In this document: in pieces, positions 1 to 8,345 of the stretch | How positions within the stretch are numbered: the stretch's first letter is position 1 | Layout: the number at the start of each line of letters is the position of its first letter | From: Candidatus Poribacteria bacterium | GTDB lineage: Bacteria > Poribacteria > WGA-4E > UBA9662 | Reading direction: 5' to 3' | DNA length: 19,349 nucleotides | Assembly: GCA_002729015.1 (NCBI GenBank) | Contig: PBVO01000158.1 | Coordinates: 1-19,349, forward strand | Program-made: the position numbers and the translations under genes | The notes under the pieces: generated by a model | What the model saw: the letters and a program-made list of their open reading frames with translations, nothing else | Told to the model about the DNA's origin: nothing | The model's database searches: none

Positions 1-197
1 ACTGACACCTTTTGTGTAAAAACTTGATAAAATCTCTGTGGTTATCAAAACAGGACATCGGTGTTCTGCCTAGTTCATATCTTAGTACGTACAAAGACCG
101 CGAAAATCTGATCCAGCAATGGATTCTCGTTACACAGAAGATAATCATATAACAGATAACCAAAGATGTAATTCTGGTTGAATTGAAGTCCAGTATC
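1..197. other. Non-coding or unrecognisably decayed sequence upstream of the recombinase relic
   Basis: There is no intact gene here. The recombinase frame is open from about 63 to 149 and again from 153 to 200. The residues are not clearly those of a recombinase domain, apart from a run ending SSIY just before the TAA at 201, which sits where YLLSGLLKC would be expected. It is most simply more of the same decayed gene, but I cannot show that. Confidence 0.4.
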
Positions 198-818
198 TAT
201 TAATCAGGACTGTTGAAATGCTAGATCTGTGGAAATAACTTCCAAATGGACTTTGACAAACGCAATCCCAAGCAATCCTTCTATTGCTGTGGTTCCAGCC
301 GAAGAAGGGCCAAACGATGTACTAATTCCCGTTACTTGAACCAGGAAAGGTTGGAGAATCTAGTGCTGGAAATGGTGTTAGAAGTAGTACTCGAAAAGGG
401 ATAATTTGAAGAATATTATCAAAAATGTTTGGAAGAATATAGTCGTAGTCAAGGGCAGAGAGAAGAAGAACTAAAACGATTACCGCAGCAACTTCAAGAG
501 TTAGAACAGCGAATCGAAAACGTGATGCAAAGTCCCAATTTAAAGGACCGATTCATTCCCAAAACTCAATCAGACGAGGACAAGATTAGAAAGGTCAAAA
601 CCGAGATTGAAACACGGAATTTAGCCTCGGCTCCAACAGGCGTAGATTTGGATAGTTTCAGAGGTGAGATGGAACAAGCTTTGCGGAGCGATCTACAGAT
701 ACAAAAAACCGCCTTGAGTTCACTGATTCAGAGAATCGATGTAACTCAAGACGGTAAAGTCGGCGTCGAGTTTTATATTAATACCCGCGCTCTCGGTAAT
801 ACCCCGTACGGGATTTGA
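198..818 (+). pseudogene. Decayed C-terminal half of a large serine recombinase
   Basis: One frame (codons starting at positions divisible by 3) reads like the zinc-beta-ribbon and coiled-coil region of a large serine recombinase. SGLLKC at 204-221 is followed by ICGNNF at 225-242, supplying the first CxxC-type cysteines. FYCCGSSRRRAKRCTNSRYL follows from 279, with the second cysteine pair and the conserved NxRYL. After that comes a Glu/Leu/Gln-rich coiled coil (about 405-540) and a C-terminal tail. The frame is broken by stops at 201-203 (TAA), 222-224 (TAG) and 402-404 (TAA), and the catalytic N-terminal domain is not recognisable upstream. The longest intact piece is 429-818 (129 codons). 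Its last codons lie inside the tRNA-Glu gene, so the natural C-terminus may be lost too. The broken frame and missing catalytic domain are seen directly. The family call comes from motif recall and I am fairly sure of it. The piece is probably the remnant of an integrated element. Confidence 0.8.
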
Positions 819-874
819 ACCCGTGTCGCCAGCGTGAAAGGCTGGTGTCCTGGACCAGGCTAGACGAACGGGGC
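800..874 (-). tRNA. tRNA-Glu (anticodon UUC)
   Basis: Read on the minus strand, the sequence folds into a full cloverleaf of 75 nt. The acceptor arm pairs GCCCCGU with ACGGGGU, the anticodon stem pairs CCAGC with GCUGG around the loop CUUUCAC, and the T-arm is CACGGGUUCAAAUCCCGU. The anticodon UUC is at plus 836-838. The discriminator base is A and CCA is not encoded. The first acceptor pair is a G1:U72 wobble instead of a Watson-Crick pair. The gene lies 8 nt downstream of tRNA-Lys, so the two are probably processed from one transcript. Its 3' end overlaps the last 19 bases of the serine-recombinase relic on the other strand. Confidence 0.95.
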
Positions 875-882
875 CTACAACG

Positions 883-955
883 TGAGCCGCACAGGGATCG
901 AACCTGTGACCCTCTGATTAAAAGTCAGATGCTCTACCAACTGAGCTAGCGGCTC
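883..955 (-). tRNA. tRNA-Lys (anticodon UUU)
   Basis: Read on the minus strand, a 73-nt cloverleaf forms. The acceptor stem pairs GAGCCGC with GCGGCUC perfectly, the D-arm contains AGCUCAGUUGGUAGAGC, the anticodon stem pairs UCUGA with UCAGA around CUUUUAA, and the T-loop is GGUUCGAUCC. The anticodon UUU is at plus 920-922 and CCA is not encoded. It sits 43 nt after the purA stop and 8 nt before tRNA-Glu in the same direction. I see no obvious promoter of its own, so readthrough from the rplM-rpsI-purA transcript is plausible. Confidence 0.96.
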
Positions 956-998
956 CCAAGACCGTACAATGATACTAAAAACAACCCCAGATGTCAAC

Positions 999-2294
<1,296 letters not shown>

Positions 2295-2687
2295 TTACCG
2301 CTTGGAGAACTGAAATCTGCCCCTTGCACCTTTACGGCCATATTTTTTCCGCTCAACCATCCGCGCATCTCGGGTCAAGAACCCAGCCTTTTTCAACGGA
2401 GGCCTCAAAGATTCATCTGCCTTGATTAAAGCACGCGACAAGCCGTGCAGAATAGCTCCAGCTTGTCCTGAAATCCCACCACCTTTCACATTAACAAAGA
2501 CATCATACTGCCCGGAATTTTCCAAATGTTCGATAGGCTGCTTAGAAACCATAACTAAATCATCTCTATCAAAATACTCTTCAATAGATTTTTTATTGAC
2601 TACAAATTGACCAGAACCGTTAGGTCGGATCCTCACTCTCGCGACAGATGTTTTTCTCCGACCGGTTCCCCAGAATTGTTCTAACAT
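2295..2687 (-). CDS. rpsI: 30S ribosomal protein S9
   Basis: The 130-residue product is a full-length S9. It begins with [14 protein letters not shown], continues with the [20 protein letters not shown] block, and ends with the basic tail [17 protein letters not shown]. The terminal SKR reaches the tRNA anticodon stem-loop in the ribosomal P site. It starts 8 nt after the rplM stop, which is the usual L13-S9 pairing. The following purA starts 9 nt downstream, so all three are almost certainly co-transcribed. Confidence 0.98.
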   Translation of the reverse strand: MLEQFWGTGRRKTSVARVRIRPNGSGQFVVNKKSIEEYFDRDDLVMVSKQPIEHLENSGQYDVFVNVKGGGISGQAGAILHGLSRALIKADESLRPPLKKAGFLTRDARMVERKKYGRKGARGRFQFSKR

Positions 2688-2695
2688 GCTAACTC

Positions 2696-3136
2696 CTATG
2701 CTAAGCCTAGAGCCTCGGGTTGTTGTGCTTGGTGTGGGTGATCAGGTCCAGTGTAAATTTTGAGACCACGCAGTAGCTTTCGGCCAAGTCTATTCTTGGG
2801 TAACATCCCCTTAACCGCTTTGCGCAACACTACCTCTGGGTCTTTTTCCATCTGTTCGTTGAACGTTCGGTATTTGTCTCCACCAGGATATCCACTATGG
2901 CGAAAATAAAATTTTTGTTCAGATTTATTACCAGTAATCTGTACATTTTCGACATTAATAACTGCTACACGAAACCCACCATCAGCGTGAGGTGTAAAGG
3001 TCGGCTTGTGCTTTCCTCTCAACACTTTGGCAATTTCAGTCGCTAGCCGACCGAGTGTTTTTCCGTCGGCGTCAAACAAGTACCATTTGATTTCTTTTTG
3101 ACTTCCTGTCGGGAAGTAAGTTCGATTTCCACGCAT
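2696..3136 (-). CDS. rplM: 50S ribosomal protein L13
   Basis: The 146-residue product is a normal-length L13, an early-assembling large-subunit protein. Family signatures are [20 protein letters not shown] near residue 14, [16 protein letters not shown], and the [20 protein letters not shown] segment near the C-terminus. The chosen ATG at 3134-3136 is preceded by a GAGAG ribosome-binding site a few bases away. It is the first gene after the strong promoter at 3183-3211 and leads the rplM-rpsI-purA set. In several bacteria L13 represses its own message through the leader. The leader here is only about 40 nt, with one weak 5-bp hairpin (about 3166-3180), so that control is not demonstrated. Confidence 0.98.
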   Translation of the reverse strand: MRGNRTYFPTGSQKEIKWYLFDADGKTLGRLATEIAKVLRGKHKPTFTPHADGGFRVAVINVENVQITGNKSEQKFYFRHSGYPGGDKYRTFNEQMEKDPEVVLRKAVKGMLPKNRLGRKLLRGLKIYTGPDHPHQAQQPEALGLA

Positions 3137-3182
3137 GATTCTCTCAACCTAAAATTCTTTTTGAGCTGGACAACAGCCGCTG

Positions 3183-3211
3183 ATCTTACCATTAATGAGT
3201 CTTTCTGTCAA
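3183..3211 (-). promoter_or_regulatory. Sigma70-type promoter of rplM-rpsI-purA
   Basis: On the minus strand a perfect -35 box TTGACA (plus 3206-3211) is followed by exactly 17 bases and then TAAGAT (plus 3183-3188). A TG dinucleotide one base before it makes an extended -10. Transcription would begin near 3176, leaving a leader of about 40 nt before the rplM start. The spacing and the perfect -35 make this the best promoter match I found in the window. Confidence 0.75.
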
Positions 3212-3229
3212 GTCAATTCAATCACCAAG

Positions 3230-4000
3230 CTACAAACGCTCATAGAAATCTGCCGCATTTTTAACCCCTAACCCATTTTCCATTCTGAGTAGCTGTTTCT
3301 GTCGATCTGTTAGTAAATCTAACCATTCTGTCTTAAACCGGTGATGTGGGTCACATTGAAACCTCATCCAACTACCGTTTCGGTAATGCCCAAACAGGGC
3401 ATGTCGAACTTCATTGCTAGTATTGGCTCCCCCACCGTGCCAACACTGCCCATTGAAAATCAGAACACTACCTAATGGTGCTACCGCCGTTTGGATATTT
3501 CTAACCTCGACACCTTTTGGTATTTGAGCATAACCGCTTTTGTGTGAGCCAGGAACGATTCGCGTAGCACCAATTTCCGGTGTGAACTCATCTAGCATCC
3601 AAACTGTATTCATCATTACGGGGAATTCAGCATTCTTTTTGATGAGTGGTTGAGGGATATCTCCATGTAGATGTTGTTCAGTATCACCCGGACGAACGAT
3701 TCGGGCATTCAGGCTACCCAAAATAATATTCTCACCCATGAAATGTTCGATTAACGGCAAGACTTTTGGGTGGTCAATAGTCTTAAAAAAGATGGGGTCG
3801 TATGTGGGCAAGTTAGCAACATGACGGGCCGTTCCCAAATGCTGGTGTTCAGTACCAATCTCTTGGTTTAATTCAGCTAAGACCTCTTTGATTCCTTTCG
3901 CTTCATCGGGAGTTAAAACTTCCTTTAATACAGTATATCCATATACATCGATTTCAAATTTCTCTTGTTTGAATGGTTCATTGTGCGATTCGGGCATCAT
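3230..4000 (-). CDS. Phytanoyl-CoA dioxygenase (PhyH)-family protein
   Basis: The 256-residue protein resembles Fe(II)/2-oxoglutarate-dependent oxygenases of the PhyH family, which hydroxylate diverse small substrates. Its cupin-fold iron triad is visible: HGD (His112, Asp114) and the distal His188 in CWHGGG. Arg199 in NEVRHALFGHY is the likely 2-oxoglutarate carboxylate anchor. IVPGSHKSG and APLGSVLIFNGQCWH are typical family blocks. No signal peptide is seen, so it should act in the cytoplasm. Two ATG codons lie in tandem (3998-4000 and 3995-3997). An AGGAG at plus 4004-4008 sits 3 nt before the first and 6 nt before the second, so the second may be the true start. It follows the anti-sigma gene by 76 nt in the same direction and could share its transcript. 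The substrate cannot be told from sequence; such genes are recalled as abundant in Poribacteria. Confidence 0.88.
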   Translation of the reverse strand: MMPESHNEPFKQEKFEIDVYGYTVLKEVLTPDEAKGIKEVLAELNQEIGTEHQHLGTARHVANLPTYDPIFFKTIDHPKVLPLIEHFMGENIILGSLNARIVRPGDTEQHLHGDIPQPLIKKNAEFPVMMNTVWMLDEFTPEIGATRIVPGSHKSGYAQIPKGVEVRNIQTAVAPLGSVLIFNGQCWHGGGANTSNEVRHALFGHYRNGSWMRFQCDPHHRFKTEWLDLLTDRQKQLLRMENGLGVKNAADFYERL

Positions 4001-4076
4001 AGACTCCTATAAGCGTTCGACTCATATTGAATGTGATACGTTTCTAAACTGAGGAAGGGCGAGAGTTAATACTGAT

Positions 4077-4595
4077 TTAGTGCCCTTTATGAGGTATGTC
4101 CTCGACTGAAACACTATCGAGGGCTGACTTCTTGACAGCCCCAATTTGAACTATACGAACTTTCGCTGGAAAAGGCTTAGTCGTAAGAGATATAGCTGTA
4201 TCTTCTTCTAAAAACGCTAACTTAAGTAAGAATGCAGAAACAACTGCGTAAAAAATTATCGCGGCATAGTTGACCAGGCTAGGCGGTAGATTCAGTTGAA
4301 ACTTACTAAATAACCAATTGAATGGGTTTGCGAAGGAGGCTAATCTCTGCCTATAGTGAACCCGTCGGATTTCTGATTGAGTATCAGCCAATAAATCTGT
4401 GGGAGGTGAAAGAGTCGACAACTCATCCAAGATGAGAGAAACATGCCACATCTGTTCGTATTCTTGTTGGCAATCCTTACAATCTAGCAAGTGTTGCTTC
4501 AATAATGTTTTTTCGGATTCCACGAGATCAGCGTTAATATGAACACTGATTTCTTTTTGTACTCTTTGACAACTGATTGGATCTTTTGGGTTCAC
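4077..4595 (-). CDS. Putative zinc-finger anti-sigma factor, single-pass membrane protein
   Basis: The 172-residue protein has an N-terminal ZAS/zf-HC2-like anti-sigma domain. Cys9 is followed by the signature His35-x3-Cys39-x2-Cys42 (HLLDCKDC) within a helical region. A single hydrophobic segment at about residues 110-129 would span the inner membrane, leaving a tail of about 43 residues outside. The ATG overlaps the stop of the preceding ECF sigma gene by 4 bases (ATGA), so the two are translationally coupled. This is the usual sigma/anti-sigma arrangement, in which the membrane protein holds the sigma factor until an envelope signal releases it. The short extracytoplasmic tail carries no recognisable sensor domain, so any signal is probably relayed by a protease or a partner. 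Confidence 0.82.
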   Translation of the reverse strand: MNPKDPISCQRVQKEISVHINADLVESEKTLLKQHLLDCKDCQQEYEQMWHVSLILDELSTLSPPTDLLADTQSEIRRVHYRQRLASFANPFNWLFSKFQLNLPPSLVNYAAIIFYAVVSAFLLKLAFLEEDTAISLTTKPFPAKVRIVQIGAVKKSALDSVSVEDIPHKGH

Positions 4596-5164
4596 AACTG
4601 CCTACCCAGTAAATTCTTTAGGTTACTAATGGCCGTATTTAGTCGCGAAGCAACAGTGCCCTCAGAACAACCTAAAACCTCTGCAATTTCTCTGTATTTC
4701 AGATGCTGCATATAAAATAACGTTACAACAGCTTTTTGTTTGGTAGGCAGACTGCCAATTGCTAACTGAACAATCTGCTCTTTTTCGGTTTTAAGCAAAT
4801 GCTGATCAGGTTGGGTTGGACCGGCGGCCGACCGTTGTATATTTTTTGTGTCTTCTGTATAGGAGTACATAGTACGTTTGCGAGAATCCGACTTACGTAA
4901 ATGTTGTTGGCAAGTGTTAATAGCAATACGATATAGCCAAGTTTTGAAGGTGGATTGAAATTTGAACCCACCAATCGACTTGAAGCTCTCCAAAAATGTT
5001 TCTTGCGTTGCATCCTGTGCATCATTAGTATTACCTAACATTCGATAAGCCAGATTATAAACCATGCCATGATAACGTTCTACTAATGAATTAAATGATT
5101 CTACATTTCCGCCAACAGTTTGTCGAACTAACTGACGGTCACTAACATCTAAAAACTTACTCAT
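4592..5164 (-). CDS. RNA polymerase sigma factor, ECF (sigma-24/RpoE-like) family
   Basis: The 190-residue protein has the two-domain layout of ECF sigma factors. Region 2 spans roughly residues 24-90 (FNSLVERYHGMVYNLAYRML, then DAQDATQETFLESFKSI and FKTWLYRIAINTC) and would bind core polymerase and the -10 element. Region 4 spans roughly residues 130-182 (LPTKQKAVVTLFYMQHLKYR, EIAEVLGCSEGTVASRLNTA), a helix-turn-helix that would read the -35 element. A polar linker joins them. It overlaps the downstream anti-sigma gene by 4 bases, so that protein is its likely regulator. It begins 53 nt after the end of the secreted SUMF1/dockerin gene. I see no obvious autoregulatory ECF promoter (AAC-type -35) in that spacer, so it may be read from upstream. 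Confidence 0.93.
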   Translation of the reverse strand: MSKFLDVSDRQLVRQTVGGNVESFNSLVERYHGMVYNLAYRMLGNTNDAQDATQETFLESFKSIGGFKFQSTFKTWLYRIAINTCQQHLRKSDSRKRTMYSYTEDTKNIQRSAAGPTQPDQHLLKTEKEQIVQLAIGSLPTKQKAVVTLFYMQHLKYREIAEVLGCSEGTVASRLNTAISNLKNLLGRQL

Positions 5165-5217
5165 GTTAGTAGATGTTTGAAGGCAATTTCTTCATCTGAT
5201 TTCTGCATACTGATTAA

Positions 5218-6729
5218 CTATTTAACTAGGATCATACGCTGAATTTTTTTTTCATTTAAAATCAATGAAGTCACCTCCGAATCCCCTGATTGGAACGACG
5301 CAAAGTAGGTGCCGCTTGCTGCTTCATCTCCAAATTCATTCTTCCCATCCCAATAAGCAGCTCTTTGTTTGGTTGTATATTCCCCAGCCGGTAGTTGCCC
5401 CAAAGATAATATTCGGATGCGTTGACCAGATATGTTGTAAATACCGATATTGACACTCTGGGGTTGCATTAGACGAAAAGGTATCCAGGTTTCTGGGTTG
5501 AACGGATTAGGATAGTTAGCTAGAATTTCTTTCTGTGTGGAATTTTGCCTTATCAGGTTATTCAGTAATTGAAAGGCATATTGGGCCTGAGGAGTTTTCA
5601 CTACTGAAAGTTGCTTAACAGCCGTTTCTATCTGGGAAATTTCTGAATACCCTAAGTTGTAGTCTATTGATGCTTCGTAGTGAGTAATGCTAGGAGCAGC
5701 ATTTGTACCTTGACCGAAATGGTTGGCAACCAAAACTAAGTCAAATATATCAACATTCCCGTCATCATTGACATCACCTTGTTTGGCATTCAATAAGCCA
5801 AAGTTGCTGGCAACCAAAACTAAGTCAAAAATATTTACTTGTCCATCTCGATTGACATCCCATGGCTCAGCAGAAACAGCTAAAAAATCAGGCAAAGAAA
5901 TTACACATCGAAATCCGATTTCATCATGACGAAAGGTAACCGGCAAAGACGAACGTTTAGCACTTCGAGCTTTGGCTCCATCATCACGCCATGAACCACC
6001 TCTCAGTACCTTGAAGTTACCTGTTGCTGGTTGTTCTGGTCCTTTTGGATTTTTTAGAGGGCTTTTGCTATAGTAATCTTCTGCGTACCAGTCAGCGACC
6101 CATTCGAAAACATTACCAGCTAAATCATGTACACCAAAGGGACTAACTCCTGTTGAAAAACTACCTACTGGCGCGGTTTCCTGTTCAAAACCATCAGTCG
6201 CTCCTTCAACATTAGCATGATGAATTTCCTGATTGATTGACTGATCTAAGACGTTACCCCAAGGGAATTCAAGACTCTTTCCTCCACGAGCAGCTACTTC
6301 CCACTCGGCTTCTGTTGGTAGCCGTTTGCCTGCCCATTTAGCATAAGCAAACGCATCGTCCCAAGAAACACCTACAACCGGCTGGTTTGGTTGGTTTAAT
6401 TTGTCGTTTGTCCAGTACTTTGGTTCTCGGTGCCCAGTGGCTTGCATAAAGCTCATGTACTGAGTGTTAGTAACTTCATATTTATCGATGTAAAATGCTG
6501 GCAACTCAACCGAATGCGCAGGGGTTTCATCTGGGTCAGCTTGCTCAGAGTCTGAACCGATGGTGTACGTATCCGCCGGAATAAAACACATAGTCGAAGA
6601 ATCTTTCTGGAATTCAATCTCACCTTCAGCTAATACACCTGCGTTAACAGTAAAGGTCAAAAATGCAAAACTAATTATGAAAGAAATGATAATAGATTGG
6701 GAAAGCCGAAATAACGGAGTTTTCATCAT
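5218..6729 (-). CDS. Secreted SUMF1/FGE-like protein with dockerin repeats and C-terminal sorting-type domain
   Basis: The 503-residue protein starts with a hydrophobic signal peptide, probably cleaved after VNA (residue 30). A formylglycine-generating-enzyme-like (SUMF1) domain follows at about 45-278: EVTNTQY, VSWDDAFAYAKWAGKRLPTEAEWEVAARGG, PFGVHDLAGNVFEWVADWY, LRGGSW, EIGFRC. The cysteine pair that true formylglycine-generating enzymes carry after GGS(W/Y) is absent (the sequence reads GGSWRDDGAKARSAKRSS), so sulfatase activation is unlikely. Two dockerin-type calcium loops follow (DVNRDGQVNIFD and DVNDDGNVDIFD, about 290-340). The C-terminal beta domain contains NYPNPFNPETWIPF and AAYWDGKNEFGDEAASGTY, like FlgD/sorting domains of Poribacteria and Bacteroidetes-type exported proteins. 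I chose the ATG at 6729 because AAGGAG lies 11 nt upstream and the signal peptide begins there. An upstream in-frame start at 6852 would overlap the preceding gene. Confidence 0.88.
   Translation of the reverse strand: MMKTPLFRLSQSIIISFIISFAFLTFTVNAGVLAEGEIEFQKDSSTMCFIPADTYTIGSDSEQADPDETPAHSVELPAFYIDKYEVTNTQYMSFMQATGHREPKYWTNDKLNQPNQPVVGVSWDDAFAYAKWAGKRLPTEAEWEVAARGGKSLEFPWGNVLDQSINQEIHHANVEGATDGFEQETAPVGSFSTGVSPFGVHDLAGNVFEWVADWYAEDYYSKSPLKNPKGPEQPATGNFKVLRGGSWRDDGAKARSAKRSSLPVTFRHDEIGFRCVISLPDFLAVSAEPWDVNRDGQVNIFDLVLVASNFGLLNAKQGDVNDDGNVDIFDLVLVANHFGQGTNAAPSITHYEASIDYNLGYSEISQIETAVKQLSVVKTPQAQYAFQLLNNLIRQNSTQKEILANYPNPFNPETWIPFRLMQPQSVNIGIYNISGQRIRILSLGQLPAGEYTTKQRAAYWDGKNEFGDEAASGTYFASFQSGDSEVTSLILNEKKIQRMILVK
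5724..5829 (-). repeat. Tandem dockerin coding repeat (exact 22-bp direct repeats)
   Basis: An identical 22-base word occurs at 5724-5745 and 5808-5829, 84 bases (28 codons) apart. Each copy encodes the FDLVLVA helix of one dockerin loop, with similar flanking sequence. The near-identity at DNA level suggests fairly recent internal duplication, or gene conversion between the two calcium loops. Confidence 0.85.
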
Positions 6730-6763
6730 CGAACTTAATTCTCCTTCGAGGGTTGAGTCTAAT

Positions 6764-7750
6764 CTACCTAGCATGCCAGGGGCCGGCATAATCCCGGCCA
6801 AAAGGAAGGCCAAATGGTTCTTCAAAGGGTCTAAATGGTACCATGTTCGCAATTTCTCGGAGTTGATTCATAATATCGCTGCTCAATGGACCTGAATTAA
6901 CGGCAGCCACGTTTTTCTCGACTTCTTCTGTCGATCTAGCTCCCATCAGAGTTGTTGAAATATCTGGGTTAGAAATGACCCAACGTAATGCTAATTCAGG
7001 TAGCGAAATTTCGATTTCGTCTAAGAACTTGTACAAAGCTTGAAACTGATGGCGACGGGGAGAACTCAGCCATCTAGCTCCTGTTTCGATTTCTTTGTAA
7101 CGACGGGCTAAAGCTCCTTGCTGTAAGGGGGAACCAACAACAATTCCGACTTTCTGTCGTTTGGCAGCTGGTAGGACTTCAAATTCTGCTTCTCTCCACA
7201 ATAAACTGTAGTTAAAAGCTGTCAAAATAACGTCGTAATTGCCCGTACTAATGATGGGCGGTAGTTGATAAGCGCTTGTTCCTCCTAAGCCGGTGAAACG
7301 GATAATACCTTCTGATTTTAATTCGGCCAAGATTTCGGATACTGGGCCGTGGTAATTATCGTAATTATCCCACCAATCGTATTGCCCTGGTCGGTCTGGC
7401 TCGTGAACCATTAGTATATCGATCGTGTCTTTTTTCAATAATCTCAAGCTATTATCAACGGACCGTCTTAGTAAATCCTTGTTTTTGGGGTCAAATGGTT
7501 CTGGCCGTCCCCCTAATTTGGTTGAAATTACGTATGGTTGAGAAACACCTTCCAGAGCTAGACCTAAGACCTCTTCGCTATCGGCATAACTAGGTGCTGT
7601 ATCTATGTAGTTAACACCAAGTTCTAGGCAGCGATGTATTGCTTGTTGTGCTTGCTCTCGTCCTTTTCCACCAACTTGGGAGACGAAAAGACCGCCCATT
7701 CCCAATACACTGACCGAGATCCCAGTTTGACCCAAAGGCCTTTTTTCCAT
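6764..7750 (-). CDS. Aldo/keto reductase
   Basis: The 328-residue protein is a single-domain NAD(P)H-dependent oxidoreductase of the aldo/keto reductase superfamily. The catalytic tetrad is visible: Asp50 and Tyr55 in YIDTAPSYADSEEVLG, Lys78 in ISTKLGG and His116 in MVHEPD. The C-terminal GARSTEEVEKNV block is the usual cofactor-phosphate contact. The overall pattern, including LGLGG-like GMGGL and AFNYSLL, resembles the aldose 1-dehydrogenase/L-fucose dehydrogenase-like branch, but the substrate is not certain. An AGGGGG ribosome-binding site sits about 9 nt before the ATG. It is the first gene of the minus-strand run, ending 34 nt before the start of the secreted SUMF1/dockerin gene. Confidence 0.93.
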   Translation of the reverse strand: MEKRPLGQTGISVSVLGMGGLFVSQVGGKGREQAQQAIHRCLELGVNYIDTAPSYADSEEVLGLALEGVSQPYVISTKLGGRPEPFDPKNKDLLRRSVDNSLRLLKKDTIDILMVHEPDRPGQYDWWDNYDNYHGPVSEILAELKSEGIIRFTGLGGTSAYQLPPIISTGNYDVILTAFNYSLLWREAEFEVLPAAKRQKVGIVVGSPLQQGALARRYKEIETGARWLSSPRRHQFQALYKFLDEIEISLPELALRWVISNPDISTTLMGARSTEEVEKNVAAVNSGPLSSDIMNQLREIANMVPFRPFEEPFGLPFGRDYAGPWHAR

Positions 7751-7828
7751 CGGAGTTACCCCCTACCCTCTTTACCAGACTAAAAATTTAATTAAGAGTC
7801 GTAAATCCGCACGCCACAGTCCGGCTAA

Positions 7829-7837
7829 AGTATATCA
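7829..7837 (-). promoter_or_regulatory. Possible extended -10 promoter for the aldo/keto reductase gene
   Basis: On the minus strand TGATATACT gives an extended -10 (TGn plus TATACT), about 79 nt before the gene start. No good -35 box is found 16-18 bases further upstream, so this rests on the -10 alone. Confidence 0.3.
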
Positions 7838-8174
7838 TTTTTTCCACTCTTTTTATCATAGGACAGCTTATTAGTATGACTGTTAATTATCAATCAATAC
7901 GGAATTAGACTTAAGATTTCAAGTTGCAATCAGCCAAAGATACTAAGCATGATTGATGAGTTCTTTTTTACAATTACAGCAAATTTATTAGTTGCGACAT
8001 TACCGTGCAGACAAATTCGATCAGCACAAGTTACTCAGATTAGCTGAACAATAGGTTAGACCAATAATTACAGTTTCATAGCTCAGGATCAAAATCCTTT
8101 TTGATTCCAACTCGAGACCCGGTGGTATTTGCATCTGTCTAGATAATTAGTTTGTAGGGAATTGGTTACGGATG

Positions 8175-8260
8175 TTTCCTAAATTAGGTTCCACTAGGAA
8201 AGACCTAAGACCAAGCAAAAACGTAGGCCAAGGTCTGTACCCGGGCAAAAGTGGGCCTTG
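8175..8260. repeat. Cluster of overlapping inverted repeats
   Basis: Three pairings are visible. TTTCCTA at 8175-8181 pairs perfectly with TAGGAAA at 8195-8201. AGACCT at 8201-8206 pairs perfectly with AGGTCT at 8231-8236. CAAGGTC at 8229-8235 pairs with GGCCTTG at 8254-8260, with one G-U pair if read as RNA. The second and third share the arm 8231-8235, so they exclude each other. No uridine run follows. Confidence 0.45.
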
Positions 8261-8345
8261 AATTAAAATTAAAATAACATTGACTGAAAATGGGAACTAG
8301 TTCTTGAAAATCACTTTTTCATCATATTAATCAGATCTAAACAAA

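Noticed and set aside
5218..6729. Functional formylglycine-generating enzyme
   Set aside because: The cysteine pair that should follow GGSW is missing and no sulfatase gene lies nearby.
6730..6852. Upstream in-frame extension of the SUMF1/dockerin protein starting at 6852
   Set aside because: It would overlap the aldo/keto reductase end by 89 bases and place 41 non-signal residues before an obvious signal peptide. The ATG at 6729 has a good AAGGAG.
7949..8047. 32-codon plus-strand reading frame in the long gap
   Set aside because: There is no ribosome-binding site, no recognisable domain and no neighbour in the same direction. Its length is expected by chance in AT-rich DNA.
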